A stretch of 64,000 nucleotides of DNA from CBDANW01 sp965197825 (GTDB lineage: Bacteria; Acidobacteriota; Vicinamibacteria; Marinacidobacterales; DATDRI01): positions 1,550,001-1,614,000 of the forward strand of contig CBDANW010000002.1 of the NCBI GenBank assembly GCA_965197825.1, read 5' to 3'. Each line of letters begins with the position of its first letter. Positions within the stretch are counted from its first letter, which is position 1. Of the stretch, positions 8,929 to 17,349 are shown piece after piece. The translations under genes were made by a program, and so were the position numbers. Below the pieces are notes generated by a model, which saw nothing but the letters and a program-made list of their open reading frames with translations, was not told the DNA's origin and ran no database searches.

Positions 8929-9937
8929 TCACCTCTCCCTTTTTAGCTCTTCGGGGTCGACGGGCAGCTTGACGGGCGTACCGCGTCGCGCCGACAAATC
9001 CATGGCCATCGTGAGCAGCAGGTTGCGATGCCCGTCGGCCGCGGTCGCGTGGTGCGTGGCGTGTCCCTTGGCCAGGCGGTCGAACCAGGTCATGGTCTCG
9101 TCGCGCATCGGGCCCCACAGCCGGCCGTCTGCCAAGTCGCCCGGCGGGTAACTCCCAATGAAGTCGACGTGGCGAGGAGCGCCGGCGTCGAAACCCTTTG
9201 GCTGATACCCAGCCCCCTGCGGACGCTCCGAGGCGACGATCACGTCGCGGTGAGTATCTTCGATGTCGATGACGCCTTCGGTGCCCACGATGCCGATCTC
9301 CAGACCGTACACCGAGCCGGGCCAAACCACCGGCAGTGCCCAACTGATGCTCATGCTCCACAACGTGCCATCGGCCATGGTGAAGATGCCCAGCGTCGCG
9401 TCCTTGGTACCCAGCTCCCCGAGCACCCGGTCGACGGAACGGGCAAAGACCTCCACCGGCTCCTTGTCGCCCACCAACCACAGGCAGGCGTCGAGACTGT
9501 GGGTGCCCGACACGACCATCGGGGTCGACGCGGCACGCCGCTCGGTGCGTCGCAGCGTCGCGATCGGCACCATGCGGTTCATGAAGGCACGCGTCACGAC
9601 GGTGGTGATGTCGCCGATCTGACCGTCGCGAATACGCTGCCGGGCTAGGTCGGAGATCGCTTGTGTCGTCTCGTCCAACGCCTCGGGGTTGGGAAGGCTG
9701 GTCAACACGCGATGGGCGGCGGTCACGGGCGTCGCCGATCTCATGATCTCGACGCCCGCCTCCTGCGCCTCAGAACGGCGTTTCGGATCCGGGTGAAGCC
9801 GATGACTTCGTACCCGGCTCGCAATAGATTGCGCGCGATCGCGCCACCATGATGCCGAGCCCGATGACACCCACAGCGTTCGAACGTCTACCTGTCCGTG
9901 CGGTGCCGGTTGAGGGTTTGATGTGCTTGTCTCCCAT
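8929..9937 (-). pseudogene. fused remnant of a HIBADH-like and a Gfo/Idh/MocA-like dehydrogenase
   Basis: The continuous frame is 8929-9870 (313 codons). Its C-terminal ~240 residues are the substrate domain of a Gfo/Idh/MocA dehydrogenase (SGTHSLDACLWLVG; GIVGTEGVIDIEDT). Residues before about 9654 instead match 3-hydroxyisobutyrate dehydrogenase (SATPVTAAHRVLTSLPNPEA). Upstream, in another frame, lies VGVIGLGIM from an ATG at 9937, the NAD-binding start of the same enzyme, interrupted by frameshifts and a stop. So two neighbouring dehydrogenase genes were joined by a deletion that removed the 3' part of one and the NAD-binding 5' part of the other. Very unlikely to be a working enzyme. Confidence 0.72.
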
Positions 9938-10028
9938 AATCAATTCATCGACCGGGCACTAGCGGGGTATCGCGGAGAGAGAAAGCGGTTGCGCTGGATT
10001 CGAGAACGGAGGCTAGAGAGCGTAGCGG

Positions 10029-10286
10029 CTATTCTGGTGACTGCTGGGTTTCTTCCTCCGTTGAATCTTCGGCGGCTTCCTCACCCGGCTCGTCTTCCAA
10101 ATCCCAGGGTAGGGGTTGCGGTCCGGGAACGATCCCGAAGATATCTGGATCCTCGCCACCCACTAGCTGGGGCTTTTCTTTGTCTGCTCTGCGCAGAGTG
10201 CGCTTGTCGCTCTTGTTGCGCTGCCGTTCCTGCCGTGCCAGCTCTTTCTGGCGCTTGAGGAACGTTTGTCGGCTACGGTTTGACAC
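10029..10286 (-). CDS. small charged conserved hypothetical protein
   Basis: 85 residues from a GTG at 10286 with AGGAGGTGA 6 bases upstream. The N-terminal 40 residues are strongly basic and helical (QTFLKRQKELARQERQR), the C-terminal half is acidic and rich in Pro and Glu. I have seen small proteins with this basic start beside unrelated genes in many Gram-negative genomes, but no function is known to me. The strong ribosome binding site supports it being real. Confidence 0.65.
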   Translation of the reverse strand: MSNRSRQTFLKRQKELARQERQRNKSDKRTLRRADKEKPQLVGGEDPDIFGIVPGPQPLPWDLEDEPGEEAAEDSTEEETQQSPE

Positions 10287-10534
10287 GAGTTGTCACCTCC
10301 TTGCCACATTTGAGGGTTTCGCCGGTTCGAGAAGCGGAAGCCATGCCCCCCTCGCTGGGCTGGCTCAACAACCTGACGAAGGAACTACCGAGAGCGAAAT
10401 AATGCCGGGTGGCGTACCGTGCGGCACGACACGACGTATTCTAGTCCACGTCGCGCCAAGGTGCAAGCCGAGGGTTTGGTGGAGGAGGGCGCTAGAGGAC
10501 CTATCACGTTAAAACTAAACAGTTTGTTCTGATG

Positions 10535-11854
10535 TTAGTCCATCAAACCCGACGGGAGTCGAGGTGAGGCGATGAGGGCCTCGAACTCCTCCCAGCGCTT
10601 TTCGGGATTGTCCTCGGTGCCGCCGCGCTCCTCGATGAAACGACCCACCATATCCTTCCCCAGGTTGTAGTTAATGATGTAGCTTCGATACTGGTCGTAG
10701 AAACGAATGGTTTGCTGGACGCGGGGGAGCGTCCTCACCGCGTAACGAGCCAGCCATTGGGCGGCTTCGTCGGCGTCGAATTCGCCGTTCAGGTACCGTC
10801 GCGCGGCCTCGTTTCCCGCGTAGGAGAGCTCCGACATCAACTCCTCGACCTCGTAGTAGATCTCCGCCTGAGACACATCGAGACCGGCAAGGGGGAACAG
10901 CACGTCCCGCTCGAAGACGATCCGCTCCTCGCCGGGAAAGGCGACATCGATTCCATAGTTGGCGGACCCCTCCGCAATGAGCTGCATTGGGCTAAACAAG
11001 GGTAGGACCGTGAACTCCACCCAACCGCGATCGTTGGCCAGATGCTTTTCCCGTACGACGTTGTAGACATGGTGACCCGGATAGCCCTCGTGGCAAGCAA
11101 GATCCAAGGCTCGGTCGATGGCGATCGGCAGGTCGGTGTTCACCTGGATAAGACTTCTGTAGTTGCCCTCGTACCAGTTGTAGCCAGACCAGCTCTTGTC
11201 GGTGACGTACTCGATTCGAAAGCTCTCTTCTTCGGGAAGCTCGATGTATGGTTTCGTGCGAGCGCGGCATTCTTCTAGAGCGGTCTCGAAAACTTCTTCA
11301 AGCCTATCGCGTGGAATAAGGAACTGCTCTCGAAACTCGTCGTAGCGTCCCACCAGAGGGCCGGACCCGGGGAGAACCTTCTCCAAACGGTCCAGCGTCT
11401 CTTGGAAATCCGAATCGGAGTAAGTCGGCGCAGTCGCGTCGTATAAGGCTCGAGACTCCTCATCGAAGCTGAGGCGTTCTCCCTCCAGCATGTCGGCGCG
11501 GGAGAGAAGAGACTCAAGCTGGAGAGTCAGGAAACGGTGCCGGAGCCGAACCAGCTCCTCCTCGTTCGACGCATCGATGGCCCGTAAATCGGCGAGAACG
11601 GAACTCCCCATTTGGCGAATCGAGCTTAGGTCGGTGAGCTGCTCCTCGGCCTGTGTCTTCAGAGCTTCCGGGCCGTAGTAGGCATCGACGTAGTCTTCGT
11701 CGTGCGGCCCCATGGCTAGGACCAGTTTCACGTAATCCTCCGCGGCTCGATCCATCGCGTCCATTGTAAGGGATGCCACGCCCGGCCGCTCCCTGACTTG
11801 TGAGCACGCGAGCATCATCCACGAACAAGAAAGAGAGGCGAGCCAGCTTCTCAT
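10535..11854 (-). CDS. DUF885-family lipoprotein, putative zinc metallopeptidase
   Basis: 439 residues. A lipobox ending MLAC places the lipidated cysteine at residue 17. Mature part: helical domain, then HEGYPGHH (255-262), the zinc-binding signature of DUF885, and a downstream glutamate in LIAEGSANYG. This order matches the family, whose members resemble M2/M32-type helical metallopeptidases. It should sit on the periplasmic face of a membrane. It is monocistronic; the next gene is divergent. Confidence 0.9.
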   Translation of the reverse strand: MRSWLASLSCSWMMLACSQVRERPGVASLTMDAMDRAAEDYVKLVLAMGPHDEDYVDAYYGPEALKTQAEEQLTDLSSIRQMGSSVLADLRAIDASNEEELVRLRHRFLTLQLESLLSRADMLEGERLSFDEESRALYDATAPTYSDSDFQETLDRLEKVLPGSGPLVGRYDEFREQFLIPRDRLEEVFETALEECRARTKPYIELPEEESFRIEYVTDKSWSGYNWYEGNYRSLIQVNTDLPIAIDRALDLACHEGYPGHHVYNVVREKHLANDRGWVEFTVLPLFSPMQLIAEGSANYGIDVAFPGEERIVFERDVLFPLAGLDVSQAEIYYEVEELMSELSYAGNEAARRYLNGEFDADEAAQWLARYAVRTLPRVQQTIRFYDQYRSYIINYNLGKDMVGRFIEERGGTEDNPEKRWEEFEALIASPRLPSGLMD

Positions 11855-11963
11855 CGTTATATCCCTGGTTTCTCGATCGTCTGGGTCTTACTTTAACTGG
11901 CTGGACCGGCCGAACGGGTTGCCGGACGCTGGCCCACGCCTCGTTATACAATAATAAGAAGAC

Positions 11964-12539
11964 ATGGACTTCTCGATGGAGACGCTGACCAGCCTCTTTG
12001 TTGGATTGGGACTGGCCGCTGCCTGCGGCTTTCGGGTATTCGTCCCGCTTCTCATCCTGAGTTTCGCCTCACACGCCGGGTATCTCGAGCTCAGTGCAGG
12101 CTTCGCCTGGATCGAAACCGTCCCTGCCCTGCTCGCCTTTGCCACTGCGACGATCCTCGAGATCGGCGCCTACTATATCCCATGGGTGGATAACGTTCTC
12201 GACACGCTCGCCGCTCCAGCGGCCATCGCGGCGGGAACCATCGTGGTGGCCTCGACGCTCACCGACGTCGACCCTTTTCTATCCTGGACCCTGGCTGCTA
12301 TCGGAGGTGGCGGCGTCGCCGCTGCCGTCCAGATCACGACGACCGCGATCCGTCATGCATCGACTCTCACCACCGGAGGGTTGGCTAACCCCCTCGTCTC
12401 TACCACGGAGGCCGCCGGCTCGTTCTTCCTCGCCACACTCGCTGTAGTCGTACCGGTGATCGCCGTGAGCCTCATGCTCTTCCTCTTCGTCTACGCGGCA
12501 AGGAAATTTCTTGCCTGGCGTCACCCCGCTTCTGCCTAA
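11964..12539 (+). CDS. DUF4126-family integral membrane protein
   Basis: 191 residues with about five hydrophobic helices. AACGFRVFVPLL near the N-terminus and YIPWVDNVLDTLAAPAAIAAG in the middle are hallmarks of DUF4126. Function unknown in the literature I can recall. The next membrane protein follows 36 bases later on the same strand, so the two may be co-transcribed. Confidence 0.85.
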   Translation: MDFSMETLTSLFVGLGLAAACGFRVFVPLLILSFASHAGYLELSAGFAWIETVPALLAFATATILEIGAYYIPWVDNVLDTLAAPAAIAAGTIVVASTLTDVDPFLSWTLAAIGGGGVAAAVQITTTAIRHASTLTTGGLANPLVSTTEAAGSFFLATLAVVVPVIAVSLMLFLFVYAARKFLAWRHPASA

Positions 12540-12575
12540 GCGTTGACGACCGTCGGCGACCGCGACGACTGAAAC

Positions 12576-13610
12576 ATGGCGGGATATTCTCAAGCGATCG
12601 ATACCATCGGCCCCGCTTTCGCGCGCACTATCCAGCAGCTGTTCAAGCCGGTCCGCATCGGCCACTGGCTTCGTCTGTCGGTGGTCTCGCTTCTAACCTG
12701 GGAGTTCGCCGGCGTCGGGTTCAATTTCAACGTCCCGGGCCCCACCGGCGGCGACACATCCGAAGAGCTACTGGCCGCTGTTCCCAACCTCCCACTAATC
12801 GTTGCCGCCAGCGTGGTGACCGTGATCCTCTCGCTATTCTTGACCTACGTCGCGGCTGTCTTCCGCTTCATCCTGTTCGACTCCGTCCTTTACGATCGCT
12901 GTCAGATCACCGAGGGCTGGAGCCGCTGGCAACGACACGCACGAGGACTGTTCTTGTGGTGGATCGGCTTTACCGTGGTCCTGTTTCTCGTCCTCATCAT
13001 CCTTTTCGGACTACCGGTCGGATTGGCCTGGTTGGGGGGCGTGCTCGATGCTCCCGAGGAGCACCTGGTACTGTTGGTGCTGGGAGGCGTGTTTCTGTTT
13101 TTCGCGTTCGTGGCAATTATTATCGCCAGCATGGTGATCCACTTGGCGGCCAAGGACTGGGTCGTTCCGCTGATGGCGATGGAGAACCTGGGCGTCATGG
13201 AAGGCTGGCAGCGATTGCTCCCGATGCTGCGCGGGAACTGGCCAGCTTACCTCTTCTTCATTCTGATGAAAGCGCTTCTCGCCCTCGGGAGCGCCATTTT
13301 CTTCACTATCCTCTATATCATCCTGGCTTTGGTGATCCTCGTACCCTTCATTCTATCGGGGATCATCGCCGGTGTTTTTGGACAGGCGGCCGGGATTACT
13401 TGGAGCCCACTGGTCATCGCAATCGTCTCGGTTATCGGGGGAATCGTGCTCCTCGTCGCGCTGTACGGGATGGCGTTTTTCTACACGCCCGCGATGGTCT
13501 TCTTCCAATCCTACGCGCTTCACTTCTTCGGCACCCAGTACCCCAAGTTGGGCGAAGCGCTAGCGTCGGTCCCCGCGCCGAGCCCGACCGGTAGCTCTCA
13601 GTCGACCTAG
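12576..13610 (+). CDS. polytopic membrane protein of unknown function
   Basis: 344 residues with six to seven hydrophobic helices and a soluble loop carrying RCQITEGWSRW. The arrangement resembles DUF4013/DUF7544-like membrane proteins, but I cannot assign it firmly. Oddity: its stop codon TAG (13608-13610) lies inside the terminal repeat of the MITE-like element that starts at 13607, so the original C-terminus may have been altered by the insertion. Confidence 0.8.
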   Translation: MAGYSQAIDTIGPAFARTIQQLFKPVRIGHWLRLSVVSLLTWEFAGVGFNFNVPGPTGGDTSEELLAAVPNLPLIVAASVVTVILSLFLTYVAAVFRFILFDSVLYDRCQITEGWSRWQRHARGLFLWWIGFTVVLFLVLIILFGLPVGLAWLGGVLDAPEEHLVLLVLGGVFLFFAFVAIIIASMVIHLAAKDWVVPLMAMENLGVMEGWQRLLPMLRGNWPAYLFFILMKALLALGSAIFFTILYIILALVILVPFILSGIIAGVFGQAAGITWSPLVIAIVSVIGGIVLLVALYGMAFFYTPAMVFFQSYALHFFGTQYPKLGEALASVPAPSPTGSSQST

Positions 13611-13622
13611 TGCCGTTCCAAC

Positions 13623-15082
13623 GGGGATGTCCCGGCCGCTGTTGAATTTGGTCGGGTAGCGGCGGCACCTGTGAATACTCTTAGGCAGCAAACTCATCGC
13701 TGTCAAGAGATTTCTGTTTGCTTCTAAGCGCGTGAACGAGAGCGCCCATATGGCGATAGCCTTTGATACGCCGGAACTTTTTCTGCGCGGTGACGACGCC
13801 AAGAGCGGTCCATCGGCGAACCATGGAAGGACTCTACCAACGCTTGACGTTTCTCGATACTCTGCGAATGGTTCCGTTGAGATTCTCAATGGCGTTCGTC
13901 GTGGCAAGAGACTGGCGAAGTAAGGCGGGCAGCGCGAGCTTCACGACCGTGAGTGTCTCTTCCATCCCTTCACGAAGGCTTCCGGCAGCTTCGTCGTAGC
14001 CGTTTCGCTCGAGCCACGACACCAATGTCTGAAGTCGCTTGCGCGCCTTGTCGGCACTCTTGCACTTGTAGGCTTCCTTCATCGTCTGGAGCACGTAGGC
14101 GTGACGAGACTTGGGAAGGTACGAGCGAAGATTCCGGAGTTTATGGATCTGGCACCTTTGGATGACCGCGAGGTCCCCCAAAACGTCGACGAGTACCTTG
14201 CGGATGCCTTTGCCTCCGTCCACTACGCAGAGAATCGACTCATCGACGCGCAAGCCTCGCTCGAGAAGGTCCTGCAACATCGCGGTGCACACCCGAGAGT
14301 TCTCCGTCGAGCCCAGCCATATACCCAGGGGCACCTTCGTTCCATCTATTGTGATACCGAGAGTTACGACGACGGTCTGTCCGGCCACCTCAAGGCCATC
14401 CAGCATCAGTGCCGCAAGCTCGAACTCCTCTAGCCGCCGAGACAGGTATTCCTCGAGCTTCTTAGTCGTCTGGCTCACGAGGTGACGGCTGGCGGCACTC
14501 TTACTCGTGCCACGAGACTTCAACTTGGCCGCGGGTTTGTCCAGACTCGATTCGTAATTTCGGGTCGATACCCCCACCAAGATCTGATTCAACACTCGCT
14601 CTGGAAGCGGGTCTTCTTCGCGGAAGGCTTCGAAGTGTGGAAGCGACGCCTCCTCGCCCGACTTCGAGCGAACTCGAGGTCGCGACACTTGGATGCGACG
14701 ACCACCGAAGCTCAGCTCTCCGTTCGTGCTCCCCCAGTGGTCATGAGTTCGCTCCTTCTCGTGCTTGCCCTTGAGCCCCGCGATCTCCTCGGCATCCTCT
14801 CTGAGCAGTAGGTGCAGAGCTGTCAGTCCTTGCTCGTACACCCATTCCGTCAGATCCGCCTTCGTGGCCGCGATCCCAGCTATCATCGGTAGCAGTATCT
14901 GACCGACTTGGCCAACTACCTTGCCCGTAGGCGAGTGCGTTTGCTTTCTTACTGGCTTCTTCGATTTCCTAGACATTGGTGGCTCCTTGTCCCCCTCTGG
15001 AGACGGTTTATTGGCAGACCTATTCTTAGGCCGGCCAAGGAGCCGCCGCTACCCCAAATTCAACATCCGGCGGGACATCCCC
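13623..15082 (-). mobile_element. IS256-family insertion sequence, copy A (complete)
   Basis: 1460 bp with imperfect terminal inverted repeats that begin GGGGATGTCCCG at both ends and share GTTGAATTTGG and GGGTAGCGGCGGC. It is flanked by a perfect 8-bp direct repeat GTTCCAAC (13615-13622 and 15083-15090), the duplication size typical of IS256. Almost identical to copy C at 41088-42547, and to the left two thirds found at 30106-31070. Confidence 0.95.
13834..14976 (-). CDS. IS256-family (Mutator-type) DDE transposase, copy A
   Basis: 380 residues from ATG 14976. DDE residues: D in LMLDGLEV (about 195), D in VVDGGKG (about 258), E in AIENLNGT (about 366), plus QRCQIHKLRN typical of the family. 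The frame stops at a TAG (13834-13836) right after NVKRW. Without that stop it continues in the same frame through SPSMVRRWTALGVV and KKFRRIKGYRHMG to a TAA at 13681-13683. That tail is the normal IS256 C-terminus, giving 431 codons. The same TAG is present in copy C. Confidence 0.9.
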   Translation of the reverse strand: MSRKSKKPVRKQTHSPTGKVVGQVGQILLPMIAGIAATKADLTEWVYEQGLTALHLLLREDAEEIAGLKGKHEKERTHDHWGSTNGELSFGGRRIQVSRPRVRSKSGEEASLPHFEAFREEDPLPERVLNQILVGVSTRNYESSLDKPAAKLKSRGTSKSAASRHLVSQTTKKLEEYLSRRLEEFELAALMLDGLEVAGQTVVVTLGITIDGTKVPLGIWLGSTENSRVCTAMLQDLLERGLRVDESILCVVDGGKGIRKVLVDVLGDLAVIQRCQIHKLRNLRSYLPKSRHAYVLQTMKEAYKCKSADKARKRLQTLVSWLERNGYDEAAGSLREGMEETLTVVKLALPALLRQSLATTNAIENLNGTIRRVSRNVKRW

Positions 15083-15177
15083 GTTCCAACTATTTGGACC
15101 CAAAACTCCGTACCTACCGTGGCTACGGCATTGCCAATGAGCGACTCCATCGTTAGGCCCAACAAGTTGGAACGGCA

Positions 15178-15807
15178 CTAGTCGGCCACCTGCTGACTGA
15201 ACGGCAGCATCAACTCCGGCCAGATCAGATCGGGCTCCTTCTCGAAGAGGGTTTCCCTGTCGCCGCGAGCCAGCTCCCAGTCCCCTCGATTGATTTCCCA
15301 CTGCAGCTGCCCGGGCCCCCAGCCTGCATAGCCCATGAAGATGTGCATCTCGTTGGCGCCCTTCTGTCGCTTCAAGAGCTCCTCGAGAACGTCCCGCTCA
15401 CCGCTGAAGTAGACGTCCCACATCACGTGCGGGGCTCCTTCGGGAGGGTTGCCGGTTCTGAACAAAACGATGTGAGCGTTCATCGCCACCGGCCCGCCAA
15501 AGAATAGTTGATGGGACGGCTCGCCTTCGACCTCGAGATCCGGGAGCGCTTCCGACAGCGTTACGTTCGTCGTACGGTTGATGATCACCCCGATCGTCCC
15601 ATCCTCTTTACTGTGAGCCAGCAGGAGAATGACGGTTTCCCTGAAGGTGCCGGGGACGCGGGGCTTGGCCACCAAGAACACACCCTTGGCGGGCTCGATC
15701 GCCGCCCATTCCGCTTCCACGGCGGTACTGGCCGCTGCCAATAACACGACGGCAGGAACTAGGAGGAGGAAACGCCGGTATGGCCAAATCAGTTCAGCTA
15801 GGCTCAC
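15178..15807 (-). CDS. AlgH/UPF0301 (YqgE) family protein with N-terminal signal segment
   Basis: 209 residues. The AlgH fold is clear: KGVFLVAKP, ETVILLLAHS, GTIGVIINR, FFGGPV and GYAGWGPGQLQWEI. Known family role: unclear transcription-linked regulator or phosphatase-like protein, normally cytosolic and about 190 residues. Here a hydrophobic segment (LLLVPAVVLLAAAS) precedes the domain, so the protein is probably exported or membrane-anchored. I chose the GTG at 15807 (AAGGAG 8 bases upstream); the frame is open to 16011. The stop codon is supplied by the MITE end. Confidence 0.85.
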   Translation of the reverse strand: MSLAELIWPYRRFLLLVPAVVLLAAASTAVEAEWAAIEPAKGVFLVAKPRVPGTFRETVILLLAHSKEDGTIGVIINRTTNVTLSEALPDLEVEGEPSHQLFFGGPVAMNAHIVLFRTGNPPEGAPHVMWDVYFSGERDVLEELLKRQKGANEMHIFMGYAGWGPGQLQWEINRGDWELARGDRETLFEKEPDLIWPELMLPFSQQVAD

Positions 15808-15991
15808 GGATTGGCTCCTTCGCTGACACCGGCCGTCGGGCCGGGCGGGATCTATTGTAAACGAGATGGCCGCGGGTGACCCAAGGAGCCGGTATCTCGC
15901 TTGCCGGGAGTTCTGGCGTTCTCCATCACAAAAAGGCTGTACTTGGGGTTCTTTGTTTGAGACAATTTCGTGATCGGCGAAGCGAGGGAGA

Positions 15992-17146
15992 TTGAGGAGA
16001 GTCTTACTCATTGTTTGTGTCGCCCTACCTCTGACCGCGTCCCCTCTATATCCCCAGTCCCAACCGCCGTCCCAACAGTGGTACGAAAGGATCGATCTCT
16101 ACGGAGATCTCCGCCTGCGTTACGACGCCACCAAGAGTGACGATTACCAAGACGACTTCCGCTATCGACTGAGAGTGGGCCTCGAGGCGGCCTTGTCGGA
16201 TGCCATCACCGCAGGTGTCGAGATTCGCAGCGGGGACCCAAAAAAACCGATCTCCGACAACCAGAGCCTCGGAGGTGGGTTCAGCAAACACGAGTTCAGC
16301 ATCGCGGAGGTCTTTGGCGACTTCCGGCTCTCACCGCGCTTTTCCGTCGTCGCCGGCAAGTTCGAGCATCCCCGGTACTGGGTGGTCTCGGACATGCAGT
16401 GGGATAGCGACGTGACCACCGAGGGCTTCATGGAGCGTGTCGAGCTGTGGAGTCGCGATGATCATCTCTTGAGACGGCTCGACCTGAGTATCTATCAGCT
16501 TATCCTCGCGCAAACGGACCAAGGCGACGCCTGGTTGTTTGGCGCTCAAGTGCGACCCACCGTTCAGTTCGGAGACGACAATACGCTCACGATTGGCGCG
16601 GGCTTCGATTACATGCTCGATCCCCAGCGCGTCCTTGATTTGACGCTGGCGGGCGAGCTGGTGGGTAGAGTGACCAACCTCCTGGATGAATCAGACCAGC
16701 TGATCAGCGACTTCCGTATTCTGACGGCCTTCCTTGAGTGGAGGAACCGTGCGGTGGAAGGCTGGGCTCTGACTTCGTCCTTCTTTTTCTACAACAATTT
16801 CGGCGCAAGCGACGCTCTCGGCACGGAGATCCGTACCGGCGCGCGGGGAAGGGGAAGTGAGAACAATAACGCTTTCTTCTTCCGCATTGCCGCGGATCAA
16901 GGCCGGGAGCCGCGCCAAGTTCGGATCCGCTTCACTTACTACTACTCCGAGCCCGACGCGTTTCTCTACGCCTTTGCCCAATCGGACACCCGCCAAGCAT
17001 CCAATCTGAACGGCACTCGCGTCGATCTGCGTATTGGCATGCCGGCGAGGACGTATTTCAACATCTCCTGGTACCGCACGAAGCCGAAGCTGGGTGAGGC
17101 CACCACCATGAACCGCTGGTTGATCGACTACGTGATGGGTTTCTGA
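15992..17146 (+). CDS. putative outer-membrane porin
   Basis: 384 residues from a TTG at 15992 preceded by GAGGGAG. Signal peptide about 1-20 (MRRVLLIVCVALPLTASP). The mature chain alternates polar and aromatic residues in beta strands (IDLYGDLRLRYDA; VFGDFRLSPRFSVVAGKFE; RIRFTYYYSEPDAF) and ends with an aromatic residue, YVMGF, as expected for a beta-barrel recognised by BamA. It resembles the putative-porin family. Substrate unknown. Confidence 0.82.
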   Translation: MRRVLLIVCVALPLTASPLYPQSQPPSQQWYERIDLYGDLRLRYDATKSDDYQDDFRYRLRVGLEAALSDAITAGVEIRSGDPKKPISDNQSLGGGFSKHEFSIAEVFGDFRLSPRFSVVAGKFEHPRYWVVSDMQWDSDVTTEGFMERVELWSRDDHLLRRLDLSIYQLILAQTDQGDAWLFGAQVRPTVQFGDDNTLTIGAGFDYMLDPQRVLDLTLAGELVGRVTNLLDESDQLISDFRILTAFLEWRNRAVEGWALTSSFFFYNNFGASDALGTEIRTGARGRGSENNNAFFFRIAADQGREPRQVRIRFTYYYSEPDAFLYAFAQSDTRQASNLNGTRVDLRIGMPARTYFNISWYRTKPKLGEATTMNRWLIDYVMGF

Positions 17147-17262
17147 CGAACCGGTCGCACATCCTTAAGCTCTGCACCCGCACTGGTCGAAATCCGAGGC
17201 GCCGCCTATAATGACGGCCCAGCGGGGACCCGCGACCAGATGAGTCCAGGATTGGAGGGGCG

Positions 17263-17349
17263 TTGATCGACCAGACGGTTTCCCATTACCGCGTCGTGAA
17301 GTTTCAAACTCTCCTCGATCGGCTGCAGCCGGGAACCGCCCAGCAGTGA
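17263..17349 (+). pseudogene. 5' stub of a Ser/Thr protein kinase gene
   Basis: A GGAGGGG Shine-Dalgarno precedes a TTG at 17263 that reads IDQTVSHYRVVK, the stereotyped N-terminus of acidobacterial Pkn2-type kinases, which normally continues into the glycine loop. Here it runs into unrelated residues and stops at 17347-17349. Only 13 codons survive. Identification depends on a very short match, hence limited confidence. Confidence 0.45.

Larger units (their letters stand above)
13607..15181. mobile_element. MITE-like element split by an IS256 insertion
   Basis: Bases 13607-13622 and 15166-15181 are a perfect 16-bp inverted repeat (CTAGTGCCGTTCCAAC). Removing the IS256 copy and one target duplication leaves about 107 bp, too small for a protein. 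The CTAG ends with a TA duplication match the target habit of IS630/Tc1-type elements, as do the intact IS630 copies in this window. It was probably moved by an IS630-family transposase other than the one here, since the internal TIR bases differ. Confidence 0.8.

Noticed and set aside
12540..12575. tRNA or rRNA genes anywhere in the window
   Set aside because: No cloverleaf with a T-loop GTTCRANNC block in proper context and no conserved rRNA segments were seen on either strand.
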